Shown: positions 53,370 through 61,876 of the stretch, piece by piece
How the letters are laid out: each line of letters starts with the position of its first letter
How positions within the stretch are numbered: position 1 is the stretch's first letter
Assembly (NCBI RefSeq): GCF_011752625.1
Contig: NZ_VWXD01000001.1
Location: forward strand, 186,001 to 250,000
DNA length: 64,000 nucleotides
Reading direction: 5' to 3'
DNA from: Candidatus Pantoea formicae
GTDB taxonomy: Bacteria; Pseudomonadota; Gammaproteobacteria; Enterobacterales; Enterobacteriaceae
The notes under the pieces: model-generated
The model's database searches: none
The model's input: the letters and a program-made list of their open reading frames with translations, nothing else
What the model was told of the DNA's origin: nothing
Program-made: the position numbers and the translations under genes

Positions 53370-55139
53370 TTATGCTCCCACCAGCGGTGCCGGATTATTG
53401 ATGTACTTCTGGTGGATAGCTTGCGCCGCACGCACCGCCAACGCACCCACGGTGACGGTTGGGTTGTAGCCGCCATTGTTGGGGAAGGCCGAAGCACCGA
53501 CCACAAACAAATTATGCGCATCCCAACTTTGCAAGTACGGATTGAGCGCGGAAGTACTCGGATCGGCACCCATGACTGCGCCGCCAATAGTATGCGAGCT
53601 GTGCTGCATGTAAGGATTCCAGCTTTTTTCTGATTGGTTATCGATCACCAGATGCTGCCCGCCCACTTCCTTCATGATATTGATGGCGCGATCGGTCACG
53701 TAATTTGCCATTCGTTTGTCATTTTGGTTCCAATCAAAAGTGACGCGAAGCAATGGCTGACCGTGGCGATCTTTGTAGTTAGGATCCAGATCGAGGAAAG
53801 CATCACGCATTGGCATCGACGTGCCCTGGCAGAAGATGGTGCCCGCTGTTTGGTAATCACGTGCATAACCGGCCTTCCATTCGCTTCCCCAGCGTTTGGT
53901 GCCGGGACGCAGGCCGTTCATGTTTTGAATCGGACGGCCATTGGTGGAGAAGCCCATAATCCCCGCGCCACCAATAAAATCGAGATTGCTATGATCGAAG
54001 TTGTCACCGTTAAAATCATCGATCTGCACGGCTAAAGCACCGCCGCCGATAAACGGGTTCATGTATTCGTTATCGAAGAAACCGGTCACGCTTGAACAAG
54101 TCTGATAGTTGTAGTTGCGACCAATGGTGCCACGGCCGGTGAGCGGATCGTATTTCTCACCCACACCTGAAAGCAGCATCAGGCGCACGTTATCCATCTG
54201 GTAGGCGGTGAAGCAGACGACATCGGCAGGCTGGAAACCTTCCACACCATCCTGAGTCACAAATTTCACGCCTTTAACGGTTTTGCCATCTTCATGCTTC
54301 ACGGCGTGCAGGACTTCTGTCTCCGTCAGCAATGTGAAGTTTGGACGGCGCATCAACACCGGTAAAATACAGGCCTGTGGCGACGATTTGGAGAAGTTAC
54401 CGCAGCCGTGGAAATCGCAGAAACCGCAATAAGTGCATGGCCCCATGCTAACGCCTAGTGGGTTAACATAAGCTTGAGACAGGTTGCCAGCGGGCACCGT
54501 GAAGGGGTGGTACCCCATGCTTTCGACGGTCTTGCGATATTTGCTCATCCAGTGCGTATCTTTCAGAGGCGGGGTAGGGTAGTCACGTTGACGTGCGCCT
54601 TCAAAGACATTGCCGCCCGCACGTTTTTCACCCTGAAGGTTGCCTGCGTAACCCGAAGTCCCCGCAATACGTTCGAAGCGATCGTAGAAGGGTTCCATTT
54701 CGTCGTAGGTCACGCCCCAGTCTTGCAGTTGCAAACCGGCCATGCGCTTGGCGCCATAACGCTCACGTGTCTTCGTAGCGACTTCAAAATCCCACGGCGT
54801 GAAACGCCATGACATTCCTGCCCAGTGTGTGCCTGCTCCGCCCACGTTCCAGCCAAACTGATACGCGGACCAGTTGCGCACCGGTGCGGCAAGTTGGTCG
54901 CTGCGGTTGCGGAACGTGGTGGTTTCGACACTCATCGGCTGCAAAATTTTGCGGCGCGTGTGGAAACGCAGTTCATCGGCATCAATCGCCACTGGGAAAT
55001 CGGTGGAGGTGTCTCGCCACGCACCACGCTCAATACCCACCACATTCAGCCCGGCGCGGGTCAACTCTTCCGCCATTACCGAACCCGCCCAACCCATACC
55101 AACGATAACCACGTCAGCCTTATTTCTTACTAATGACAT
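53370..55139 (-). CDS. FAD-containing GMC oxidoreductase, large subunit of gluconate/ketogluconate dehydrogenase
   Basis: A 589-residue flavoprotein. The FAD-binding motif VIVGMGWAGSVMAEELTRAG lies at about 11-30 and GGAGTHWAGMSWRF at about 100-113. A cluster of four Cys near CTYCGFCDFHGC resembles an Fe-S ligand set. The C-terminal catalytic region has HSSHTIGG and NNGGYNPTVTVGALA. It oxidises gluconate or 2-ketogluconate in the periplasm. It has no leader of its own, so it probably crosses the membrane with the Tat-signal small subunit encoded 18 bp upstream. Confidence 0.88.
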   Translation of the reverse strand: MSLVRNKADVVIVGMGWAGSVMAEELTRAGLNVVGIERGAWRDTSTDFPVAIDADELRFHTRRKILQPMSVETTTFRNRSDQLAAPVRNWSAYQFGWNVGGAGTHWAGMSWRFTPWDFEVATKTRERYGAKRMAGLQLQDWGVTYDEMEPFYDRFERIAGTSGYAGNLQGEKRAGGNVFEGARQRDYPTPPLKDTHWMSKYRKTVESMGYHPFTVPAGNLSQAYVNPLGVSMGPCTYCGFCDFHGCGNFSKSSPQACILPVLMRRPNFTLLTETEVLHAVKHEDGKTVKGVKFVTQDGVEGFQPADVVCFTAYQMDNVRLMLLSGVGEKYDPLTGRGTIGRNYNYQTCSSVTGFFDNEYMNPFIGGGALAVQIDDFNGDNFDHSNLDFIGGAGIMGFSTNGRPIQNMNGLRPGTKRWGSEWKAGYARDYQTAGTIFCQGTSMPMRDAFLDLDPNYKDRHGQPLLRVTFDWNQNDKRMANYVTDRAINIMKEVGGQHLVIDNQSEKSWNPYMQHSSHTIGGAVMGADPSTSALNPYLQSWDAHNLFVVGASAFPNNGGYNPTVTVGALAVRAAQAIHQKYINNPAPLVGA

Positions 55140-55157
55140 TGACTCAGCTCCGGCTAA

Positions 55158-55886
55158 TTAATCGTTGGGAATCAGACTGACAGGAATAAGCGCCAGATTT
55201 TCATTGCGACGTTCGATATAAGGTCGGTAATCATAACGGGCACCAGGGAAACCAATCATCTTCCACCCCGCCATGTTTTTATTACCGCCGTAAATTGGAT
55301 CGGCCAAATAACCTTCTCGGGCGTTCTGCAGCATTAATTCAAAAAAGGCCTGGCTGTTTACATCTGCGCCTAAATCAATTTTTCCGTCTTCCATTTTTGT
55401 CAGGAAGTCATCAACCTGTTCGGCATTCAACGCATGGAAGGAAGATTGATGATTTTTCAGTGCCCAGCTTTCCAGTGCCTTCAGACCGGTTAAATAGCGT
55501 TCCTTGGGTGCCGAGAGAAATTGTGGGCTGCCCATAATTTTCTCCTCGTTTTCAGGATGCAACGGTGCCTGCAAATAAAGGGCGGCACCTGAACCGTAGT
55601 CACCGGCTAATTGGTTATCGAGGAACTCAATACAGCCCGCTTCACTGGCTGATGGCCCTAGCTTATCGGCAGGGATTAAGCGATCAAAAATCGCCTGCAG
55701 ATTTTGACGGTCGAGCGGGTTGGTGAGTACCTGGTAACCGTCTTGCCACGCGGGCTGCGGCAAATGGTCAGTACTGAGTTGGGTTTCAAGCGGCACATTG
55801 TGCAGCTCTTTGGCGCGCAGCTGTGGTGCCACCGCGAGTGACGCGACGATACCACTGAGCGAAAAGAGCGCTTCTCTTCGGTTCAT
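55158..55886 (-). CDS. Gluconate 2-dehydrogenase subunit 3 family protein with Tat signal
   Basis: A 242-residue small subunit. The leader MNRREALFSLSG is a twin-arginine type signal, cleaved near RAKE. The body contains IFDRLIPADKLGPSASEAGC, EFLDNQLAG and ending GFPGARYDYRPYI, all typical of the subunit 3 family needed for maturation and export of the flavoprotein. AGGGA lies upstream of the ATG. It is first in the three-gene operon. The upstream gap 55887-56159 (273 bp) holds its promoter, and I see no gene or firm operator there. Confidence 0.88.
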   Translation of the reverse strand: MNRREALFSLSGIVASLAVAPQLRAKELHNVPLETQLSTDHLPQPAWQDGYQVLTNPLDRQNLQAIFDRLIPADKLGPSASEAGCIEFLDNQLAGDYGSGAALYLQAPLHPENEEKIMGSPQFLSAPKERYLTGLKALESWALKNHQSSFHALNAEQVDDFLTKMEDGKIDLGADVNSQAFFELMLQNAREGYLADPIYGGNKNMAGWKMIGFPGARYDYRPYIERRNENLALIPVSLIPND

Positions 55887-56159
55887 ATCTATTTCCCTTA
55901 ATCATTCCATCATCGGATGGACACGGCAGATTAATATTGACAGAGCACGACGTTCCGGACGTTCAAACCCTGGACGCTCCGTGCCAAATAGCACGCAGGT
56001 ATCCACGACGAATCCGTGTTCGTTATTATTTATTTTCAGAAGGTATTTAAATACGGTGCACGTGTGCTGTTAATCAATACGCGATTCCGCAGGCTGGAGT
56101 TTTCCCGCCATTGCCAAATGTCATCACGGCACACCCGTTTTTCAGGTGTCCTTTATTAT

Positions 56160-56984
56160 TTAATTAATATATTTTTTCATATCTTCAATGCTGTGACTTG
56201 CGATATCCCAGAGATCATCTTCCCAGTTACGCGGGCTTAACAATTCCGGTGACCAGACACCGTTGTATCCGGTAGCTTTCACCGCCGCTACCCAGGCTGG
56301 AATATCGACGTCGCCTTCACCGGGCGCGTAATTACGCTGTACCCATTCATCCCAGGCTTCGCCTGGATGGGCGGCACGTCCATCACAGAAATGCACGCCG
56401 TAGATCAGATCTTTATCCATGCGCGCGACCTCTTCGGGCGTGGTGCCACCGCCGGCATGCAGATGCCAGAAGTCGATCACCACACCGAGATTGTCTTTGC
56501 CGCTTTGTTTGATCAGGTCTATTGCGTGTTGCAGTGAATTGAAGGCGGTGAAGGCCACCACTTCAATCTGGAATTTGATGCCGTGTGGCTTGCCGATATC
56601 GGCAATGGCGCAGAGGTTTTCCAGCAGGATGGCGTCCCGTGCGGCTTCCGGCAAATGATCCAACTCGGTCAGCGCCATAATTTGCACCACCGGGCAGCGC
56701 AGTTCGACTGCAGCCTGTACGATCTTCTCCGCTTCGCGCAGCATGGATGCGCGCTCTTCTGGCTGGAAGCGACCAATGCGTTTCAGGGCATTAATGCAGG
56801 TGATGTCAATCTGGTATTTCGCCAGTAGATCGCGATATTTTTCGTAACTGCCGCCGTTATCCAGATAGCGATAAAGATGTTCAGGTAAGATCTCGAGCCC
56901 GCTGTAGCCCGTCTGGTGGGCGATGCGCAACTGAGTGACGGCATTGCTGTACCAGACAGAAACGCCATGCAACGACAACTTCAT
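56160..56984 (-). CDS. Sugar phosphate isomerase/epimerase-type TIM barrel protein
   Basis: A 274-residue xylose-isomerase-like TIM barrel. EILPEHLYRYLDNGG, KFQIEVVAF, VVIDFWHLHAGG and VHFCDGRAA mark the beta strands with likely metal ligands (Glu, Asp, His, Asp). Relatives isomerise or epimerise keto sugars or inosose derivatives. AAGGAGGAGAG precedes the start. It follows the LacI-type gene by 17 bp on the same strand, and the two probably form an operon. The substrate is unknown. Confidence 0.8.
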   Translation of the reverse strand: MKLSLHGVSVWYSNAVTQLRIAHQTGYSGLEILPEHLYRYLDNGGSYEKYRDLLAKYQIDITCINALKRIGRFQPEERASMLREAEKIVQAAVELRCPVVQIMALTELDHLPEAARDAILLENLCAIADIGKPHGIKFQIEVVAFTAFNSLQHAIDLIKQSGKDNLGVVIDFWHLHAGGGTTPEEVARMDKDLIYGVHFCDGRAAHPGEAWDEWVQRNYAPGEGDVDIPAWVAAVKATGYNGVWSPELLSPRNWEDDLWDIASHSIEDMKKYIN

Positions 56985-57001
56985 CTCTCCTCCTTGTTAC
57001 C

Positions 57002-58015
57002 TCACGACTTCAGGTGAGAGCGTCGTATACGCAATTCTCCCTGAGACCAAACACCACCCGGAGTGGCACGTTCGTCAATCAGCCGGTTGAGGGCTTCAGT
57101 GACAATTAAATCTATACGCTGGCTAAAGGTGGTTAGCTGCCAGCTCGGTAAACTGGCTTCATCGATATCATCGAACCCCACCACGGCCATAAATGTGTTG
57201 CCTGCGTGGTCGCGAAGCGCGGCAAGTGCGCCAAGTGCCAATATGTCGTTCTCGCAAAACAGCGCCTCAATGCGCTGTTGGGGCAGTTGCGCGTTAAGGT
57301 ATTCACTCAACACCTCATAACTGCGCTCGCGAGAATAAACACCGGTAGTGAGCAACAGTTCCAGTGTCAGTCCCGCTGTCTTGAGGGCCAGCTGCAAGCC
57401 CTCCAGACGCTGCGTGTGGTGGCTGCTGGTTTCCGGACCCATCATGTAACCCACGCGGGTGTAACCTTGCGCCAGCAGTAGTTCACCCAGCTGCTTACCG
57501 GCGCGCAGTCCGTCGATGTTCACCACATCAATGTCCGGCTCGTCATTGTTACGACACACTTGCACCAGCGGAATTTGGTGCATTTCTCGCGCCACGCCGA
57601 TCAGATCATCGGTCAAGACAGTGCCGAGAAACAGCAAGCCATCCACCTGCAACTGGTCTGCCAGCGTCATCACGGCGCTGTAATTTTCGCCGCTGCCGAT
57701 GTTCAGTAACAACGCCATGTAGCCGCGCTGTTGTAGCTGGCGGGTGACCGTATCAAGCATCAGCATTGAATGCGGATTTTTTAGCTCATCGATTACCACG
57801 CCAATGATCTGCGTCTTCTTCTGCGACAGGCTGCGTGCCAGCAGGTTAGGGCGGTAACCTAATTCACTCGCAATTTTTAGCACTTGTTCGCGTGCTTTTT
57901 CAGAGATCGATGCGCCGGGCGTAAAGGCACGAGAGACGGTCCATTTTGAGACGCCAGCAAGACGCGCCACATCGCTCGCGGTGGCTTTGTGAGATTTTGC
58001 GGTTGGTTTATTCAT
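57002..58015 (-). CDS. LacI-family transcriptional regulator
   Basis: A 337-residue regulator starting at the ATG at 58015; the longer frame to 58105 lacks a ribosome site. The helix-turn-helix (residues 11-60) reads ATASDVARLAGVSKWTVSRA, followed by the hinge SELGYRPNLLARSL. The effector domain has VVGFDDIDEASLP. It is cotranscribed with the isomerase. Two TTTGCA-type palindromes 139 to 179 bp upstream of its start are probable operators. A sugar effector is likely. Confidence 0.85.
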   Translation of the reverse strand: MNKPTAKSHKATASDVARLAGVSKWTVSRAFTPGASISEKAREQVLKIASELGYRPNLLARSLSQKKTQIIGVVIDELKNPHSMLMLDTVTRQLQQRGYMALLLNIGSGENYSAVMTLADQLQVDGLLFLGTVLTDDLIGVAREMHQIPLVQVCRNNDEPDIDVVNIDGLRAGKQLGELLLAQGYTRVGYMMGPETSSHHTQRLEGLQLALKTAGLTLELLLTTGVYSRERSYEVLSEYLNAQLPQQRIEALFCENDILALGALAALRDHAGNTFMAVVGFDDIDEASLPSWQLTTFSQRIDLIVTEALNRLIDERATPGGVWSQGELRIRRSHLKS

Positions 58016-58153
58016 AGCACCTGCGTAGGGGAGAACACGAAGATCCCTGCATTGAACGTGAAAGCCAACTGAAAATAAACACCTAAGCACAAACGAATGA
58101 TGCAAATGACATCGAATAACCCTGTTTTTATGATGTTACGATTATGTTTGATC

Positions 58154-58170
58154 TTTGCACCCGATTGCAA
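58154..58170. promoter_or_regulatory. LacI-type operator candidate, site 1
   Basis: TTTGCACCCGATTGCAA is an imperfect palindrome of TTTGCA/TTGCAA arms. Its centre is about 22 bp, two helical turns, from the centre of the site at 58175, so two dimers could bind the same face. Confidence 0.55.
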
Positions 58171-58174
58171 CGCT

Positions 58175-58194
58175 TTTTGCAACCGGGTGCAAAA
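58175..58194. promoter_or_regulatory. LacI-type operator candidate, site 2
   Basis: TTTTGCAACCGGGTGCAAAA is palindromic at 18 of 20 positions, with the central CG typical of LacI-family operators. It lies between the lacI-type gene (start 58015) and the divergent arsR-type gene (start 58294), and could control both. Confidence 0.65.
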
Positions 58195-58293
58195 TTGAGG
58201 TGTCTCATTTCGTTTAGCACGCCGTGTGGCTGCACTGTACATCTTGGGTTGGCTGTCTGATACTTCGTGTTTATACGAACAGAAGGGGCAGTT

Positions 58294-58644
58294 ATGCTGG
58301 AAAATCACCCGCAGCGCGCGGAAATTCGTTTGGAAAATGTGTTAGCGGCGCTCGGAAATCCTATGCGTATGAGTGTGGTCAGCATTCTGGCAGATGGCAG
58401 TGAACACACCTGCGGATCGCTGCTGAAAGGGGTGTCCAAATCCACCCTTACGCACCATTGGCGTGTACTGCGCGACAGTGGCGTCATTTGGCAGAAACCT
58501 TCAGGACGCGAGAATCTCTTATCACTGCGTCGCGACGATCTTAACGCGCGTTTTCCGGGGCTGTTGGAGGCATTTCTTACGGCTACCACGCAAGATGGGC
58601 TGACGCGCGGCACCGTGAACGATTTCCACAGTGCCGCCTCCTGA
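58294..58644 (+). CDS. ArsR-type winged-helix regulator
   Basis: A 116-residue helix-turn-helix protein. ALGNPMRMSVVSILADG and the recognition helix SKSTLTHHWRVLRDSGVIWQ followed by SGRENLLSLRRDDL are typical of ArsR-family repressors. No Cys pair for a metal site is visible, apart from HTCG in the middle, so a non-metal signal is likely. GAAGGGG lies upstream of the ATG at 58294. It is five bases from the convergent hydrolase gene and divergent from the LacI gene. Confidence 0.8.
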   Translation: MLENHPQRAEIRLENVLAALGNPMRMSVVSILADGSEHTCGSLLKGVSKSTLTHHWRVLRDSGVIWQKPSGRENLLSLRRDDLNARFPGLLEAFLTATTQDGLTRGTVNDFHSAAS

Positions 58645-58649
58645 TGCCC

Positions 58650-59486
58650 TTACGCGCGCAATAAATATCCCGTCGTTGCATCACATTCAATGTGCCCAAA
58701 AGCAGCAGATTTACCGAAATGCATTCCTGCCACCTTGGTATGATCCCTGACAACTTGCTCAACAATGGTTTTACGTGTTGTTTCAGCTAAAACCGGATCG
58801 TGATCGAAAGAAATAGACACTTCTGGCCGCGCTAACTGAATGTGCGGGTAATGCACAATATCGCCCCAGATCAGCAGACGCTCGTCACCGGAGTGAATCA
58901 GGTATCCGGTGTGGCCTGGCGTGTGTCCCGGTAAACTGATGGCCCGGATATTCGCGTTAATATCGGCCTGCTCAATCAAGTGTAACGAAGGACGGTACGC
59001 ATCCAGGGTGCGGCGTACCAATAAGGCGTTGCGTTGCGTGCGCTCGTTGGTGGCTTTCAGTTGCTGATCATCTAACCAGAAGGCGGCTTCAGCGGGGTGC
59101 AAATAGAGTTGGGCATTAACATAGGCAGGCTGCCCCGCCGAATCCAGTAGACCACCGATATGGTCGGGATGGCCATGCGTCAGTAAAACGGTATCAATCG
59201 ACTCGCGAGCCACTCCCAATGCCAACAGGTTGCCCGGCAATTCCCCACCAATATGATTGATTGCGCCCATGCCGCTATCAATGAGTATCGTGCGCCCCTC
59301 ACCACGAATCAGATAGCTGTATATATGAATATCACCTGCTGCCGTGATGCCAGACTGGGCTTGAATCGTCTCTGCGGTAGTCTGTTCAATGCCTGATAAC
59401 AGCCCCAGACTGGCATTCATCGTGCCGTCGCTGATCGCCGTAATCAGATAATTGCCCACGCGTTGATTTGAAAAGAGTTGAGCCAC
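58650..59486 (-). CDS. Metallo-beta-lactamase-fold hydrolase (lactonase-like)
   Basis: A 278-residue hydrolase with the dinuclear zinc signature THGHPDHIGG, His in LPGHTPGHTG, Asp in IWGDIVHYPH and a late His in GMHFG. The set resembles quorum-quenching lactonases such as AttM/AiiA/YtnP. No signal peptide is seen. It is divergent from a LysR gene across 135 bp and may be its target. The substrate, an acyl-homoserine lactone or other lactone, is a guess. Confidence 0.78.
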   Translation of the reverse strand: MAQLFSNQRVGNYLITAISDGTMNASLGLLSGIEQTTAETIQAQSGITAAGDIHIYSYLIRGEGRTILIDSGMGAINHIGGELPGNLLALGVARESIDTVLLTHGHPDHIGGLLDSAGQPAYVNAQLYLHPAEAAFWLDDQQLKATNERTQRNALLVRRTLDAYRPSLHLIEQADINANIRAISLPGHTPGHTGYLIHSGDERLLIWGDIVHYPHIQLARPEVSISFDHDPVLAETTRKTIVEQVVRDHTKVAGMHFGKSAAFGHIECDATTGYLLRA

Positions 59487-59621
59487 AATTGCCGCCTTTA
59501 TTCATTTTGGAAAAAGGATAAATTGCCGATCATTCATTGACCTGCAAGAACACGGAAATATTGCAGTGAGCGGAGAGGTGTGACTATCATCATTTTCGAC
59601 TGAGTTGAGACCGAAAGAGCT

Positions 59622-60518
59622 GTGGACATTAAATTACTGCGATCTTTTGCCACTGTGGCGCTGTTAGAACATGTCGGTCAGGCGGCTGAAAGACTGCATA
59701 TTTCACAATCTCCGCTGAGCAGGCAGATTCAACAATTAGAGAGTGAGTTAGGGGTAACCCTGTTTCATCGCGAGAAAAAACGCCTGCGATTAACGGAAGC
59801 GGGACGAAAATTTCTTGATGAGGTCACCCCCTTTTTACACCATCACCAACGGCTGAAAGATTATGGACGCAGCCTGACGCAGGCAGACGTTGGGCGCCTG
59901 GATATTGGTTATGTCGAAGCAGCCATTCATTCGCGTCTGCTACCAGAAGCCCTGGCTCGTCTCAACACTCCCGGCGGCATTGATATTCATCTGCACGCGA
60001 TGCGCTCGAAACAGCAACAAGAACTGCTGCAAGAAAGGGCGCTAGATGTTGCACTGCTGCATACGCCGCCAGAAATGAGTGAGCGGTTTTTGCAGAAAAA
60101 AGTGCTGACAGAACCGATCCTGTTAGCCATGACCACTGAACAGGCCATTGCCGCACCTACGCCGGAAGATTTGCAGGGCCGGCGCTGGATAGCCGACCAT
60201 CAGCATCTCAATCCTGCTGCACGCTCGCGGCTGCTTCACGCTTGTGAACTCGCCGGTTTCCAGCCCAATATCGTTTTGGAGGTCAATGGCCCACAGGCCG
60301 CGCTAGCTTGTGTTGAAGCCGGGCTGGGCTTTACCTTTATTCAACAGAGTCTGGCGGCACAGGTACCCGAAACGGTTTCGCTGGTGATGCTGCCATGGTT
60401 GCCACTTGATATCACGTTGTACGCCGTATGGCGTAAAGAGGATACCAGGCCGCTAATTAGTGAGTTTCTGAATGCATTAGACATGAGCCATTCAGTTAAT
60501 TGCACGCAGGGCGAATAA
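59622..60518 (+). CDS. LysR-family transcriptional regulator
   Basis: A 298-residue LysR protein from a GTG start at 59622. The helix-turn-helix lies at residues 1-60 with HVGQAAERLHISQSPLSRQI and ESELGVTLFHREKK. The C-terminal inducer domain is complete. It sits between the divergent metallo-hydrolase and sfnG (same strand, 267 bp later). It may regulate the hydrolase; a role in sulfur source control of sfnG is possible but not shown. Confidence 0.82.
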   Translation: MDIKLLRSFATVALLEHVGQAAERLHISQSPLSRQIQQLESELGVTLFHREKKRLRLTEAGRKFLDEVTPFLHHHQRLKDYGRSLTQADVGRLDIGYVEAAIHSRLLPEALARLNTPGGIDIHLHAMRSKQQQELLQERALDVALLHTPPEMSERFLQKKVLTEPILLAMTTEQAIAAPTPEDLQGRRWIADHQHLNPAARSRLLHACELAGFQPNIVLEVNGPQAALACVEAGLGFTFIQQSLAAQVPETVSLVMLPWLPLDITLYAVWRKEDTRPLISEFLNALDMSHSVNCTQGE

Positions 60519-60680
60519 GTCGATCAAACTTGATACATCTGGGGTGATCCTGACGATGCATAAATTCACCCTGTTCTCCGGTTTGCTGTTGCGAATGAAG
60601 CAACTGAGCGACAGCAGCTGCTGTATATGCAACTGAAATGTCAAAAGGGTTGTTTAATTATCTATATAAATCAAAATATT

Positions 60681-60696
60681 AGCTTTACGTAAAGCT
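60681..60696. promoter_or_regulatory. Perfect 16-bp palindrome next to the sigma-54 promoter
   Basis: AGCTTTACGTAAAGCT reads the same on both strands and ends on the first base of the -24 element. It could bind a repressor or a second activator of sfnG. No candidate protein is assigned. Confidence 0.5.
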
Positions 60697-60711
60697 GGCA
60701 TGGCGGCTGCA
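60696..60711 (+). promoter_or_regulatory. Sigma-54-type (-24/-12) promoter for sfnG
   Basis: TGGCATGGCGGCTGCA has GG at 60697-60698 and GC at 60709-60710 with exactly ten bases between, the fixed spacing of RpoN promoters. It matches TGGCAC at five of six and TTGCA at four of five positions. In Pseudomonas the sfnFG operon is sigma-54 dependent through the activator SfnR, which supports the call. Transcription would start near 60722, about 64 bp before the sfnG ATG. Confidence 0.65.
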
Positions 60712-60785
60712 TGACGATATATCTAAAAAGTTTGAATTTTAGAATATTAATGTCATTGAATTATATATCCCGAAAGGAGAAGCCG

Positions 60786-61874
60786 ATGCCTGAACAGAAA
60801 CCGCTGCAGTTCGCCTACTGGGTGCCTAATGTATCTGGAGGGTTAGTGATCAGCCAGATTGAACAGCGCACACATTGGGGTGCAGACTATAACCGAGAAC
60901 TCGCGAAAATCGCTGAAAAAGCGGGTTTTGACTATGCACTGACTCAGATTCGCTTTACTGCTGGATATGGTGCAGAAAATCAGCATGAATCGGTGACTTT
61001 CTCACAGGACCTGCTGAGTCATACCTCCAAACTTAAGGTAATCGCCGCGTTGTTACCAGGGCCATGGAATCCTGTATTGGCAGCCAAACAAATTGCCACT
61101 ATTAGCCATCTCTACGGTCCGCGCATTGCCGTTAATATTGTCAGCGGCTGGTTTAGGGGGGAGTTTAAAGCCATTGGCGAGCCGTGGCTCGATCATGAAG
61201 AGCGCTATTTACGTTCAGAGGAGTTTATACGCTGCCTGCGTGGCATCTGGCATGAGGACAACTTTACCTTTGCCGGTGATTTCTATCGCTTTCGCGATTA
61301 CGCTTTAAAACCAAAGCCGCTCTCACCCTTGCCGGAAATCTTTCAGGGCGGCAGTTCTCGTGCGGCACGCGATATGGCGGCACGCGTGTCCGACTGGTAC
61401 TTCACGAATGGTAATACCCCCGAAGGGGTGCGGCAGCAAGTGGAGGATATCCGAGCGAAAGCGTCTGCCAACGGTCATCATGTCAAGATCGGTTTAAACG
61501 GATTTGTGATTGCTCGGGACTCAGAAAAAGAAGCGCAGAACGTGCTGCAGGAGATCATTGCAAAGGCTAACCCGGATGCTGTGAAAGGCTTCCAGCATGA
61601 GGTGAAGAACGCAGGAAGTGCCTCACCTGAAGGGGAGGGTAACTGGGCAAAATCGTCTTTTGAAGATTTGGTGCAGTATAACGACGGCTTTAAAACCAAT
61701 TTGATTGGCACTCCGCAACAGATTGCAGAGCGCATCATCGCGTTAAAACACGCGGGTGTTGACCTACTGTTGCTGGCGTTCCTGCACTTCCACGAAGACG
61801 TCGAATTCTTCGGGCGTGAGGTCATCCCACGTGTGCGTGAGTTGGAACGCCAGGAAAGCCGGGTGCTAGCCTGA
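60786..61874 (+). CDS. sfnG: FMNH2-dependent dimethylsulfone monooxygenase SfnG
   Basis: A 362-residue bacterial-luciferase-like flavin monooxygenase (SfnG about 363). FAYWVPNVSGGLVISQIEQR, RFTAGYGAENQHESV, NIVSGWFRGEFKAIGEPW and SPEGEGNWAKSSFEDLVQYN are near-identical to what I recall of Pseudomonas SfnG. It converts dimethyl sulfone to methanesulfinate so that sulfur can be used. The ATG at 60786 has AAGGAG seven bases upstream; earlier frames are not coding. It needs a flavin reductase, which is not in the window. A sigma-54-type promoter lies upstream. Confidence 0.9.
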   Translation: MPEQKPLQFAYWVPNVSGGLVISQIEQRTHWGADYNRELAKIAEKAGFDYALTQIRFTAGYGAENQHESVTFSQDLLSHTSKLKVIAALLPGPWNPVLAAKQIATISHLYGPRIAVNIVSGWFRGEFKAIGEPWLDHEERYLRSEEFIRCLRGIWHEDNFTFAGDFYRFRDYALKPKPLSPLPEIFQGGSSRAARDMAARVSDWYFTNGNTPEGVRQQVEDIRAKASANGHHVKIGLNGFVIARDSEKEAQNVLQEIIAKANPDAVKGFQHEVKNAGSASPEGEGNWAKSSFEDLVQYNDGFKTNLIGTPQQIAERIIALKHAGVDLLLLAFLHFHEDVEFFGREVIPRVRELERQESRVLA

Positions 61875-61876
61875 TG

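Noticed and set aside
53634..54035. 133-residue plus-strand frame inside the flavoprotein gene
   Set aside because: Antisense to the conserved GMC oxidoreductase sequence, no supporting start signal.
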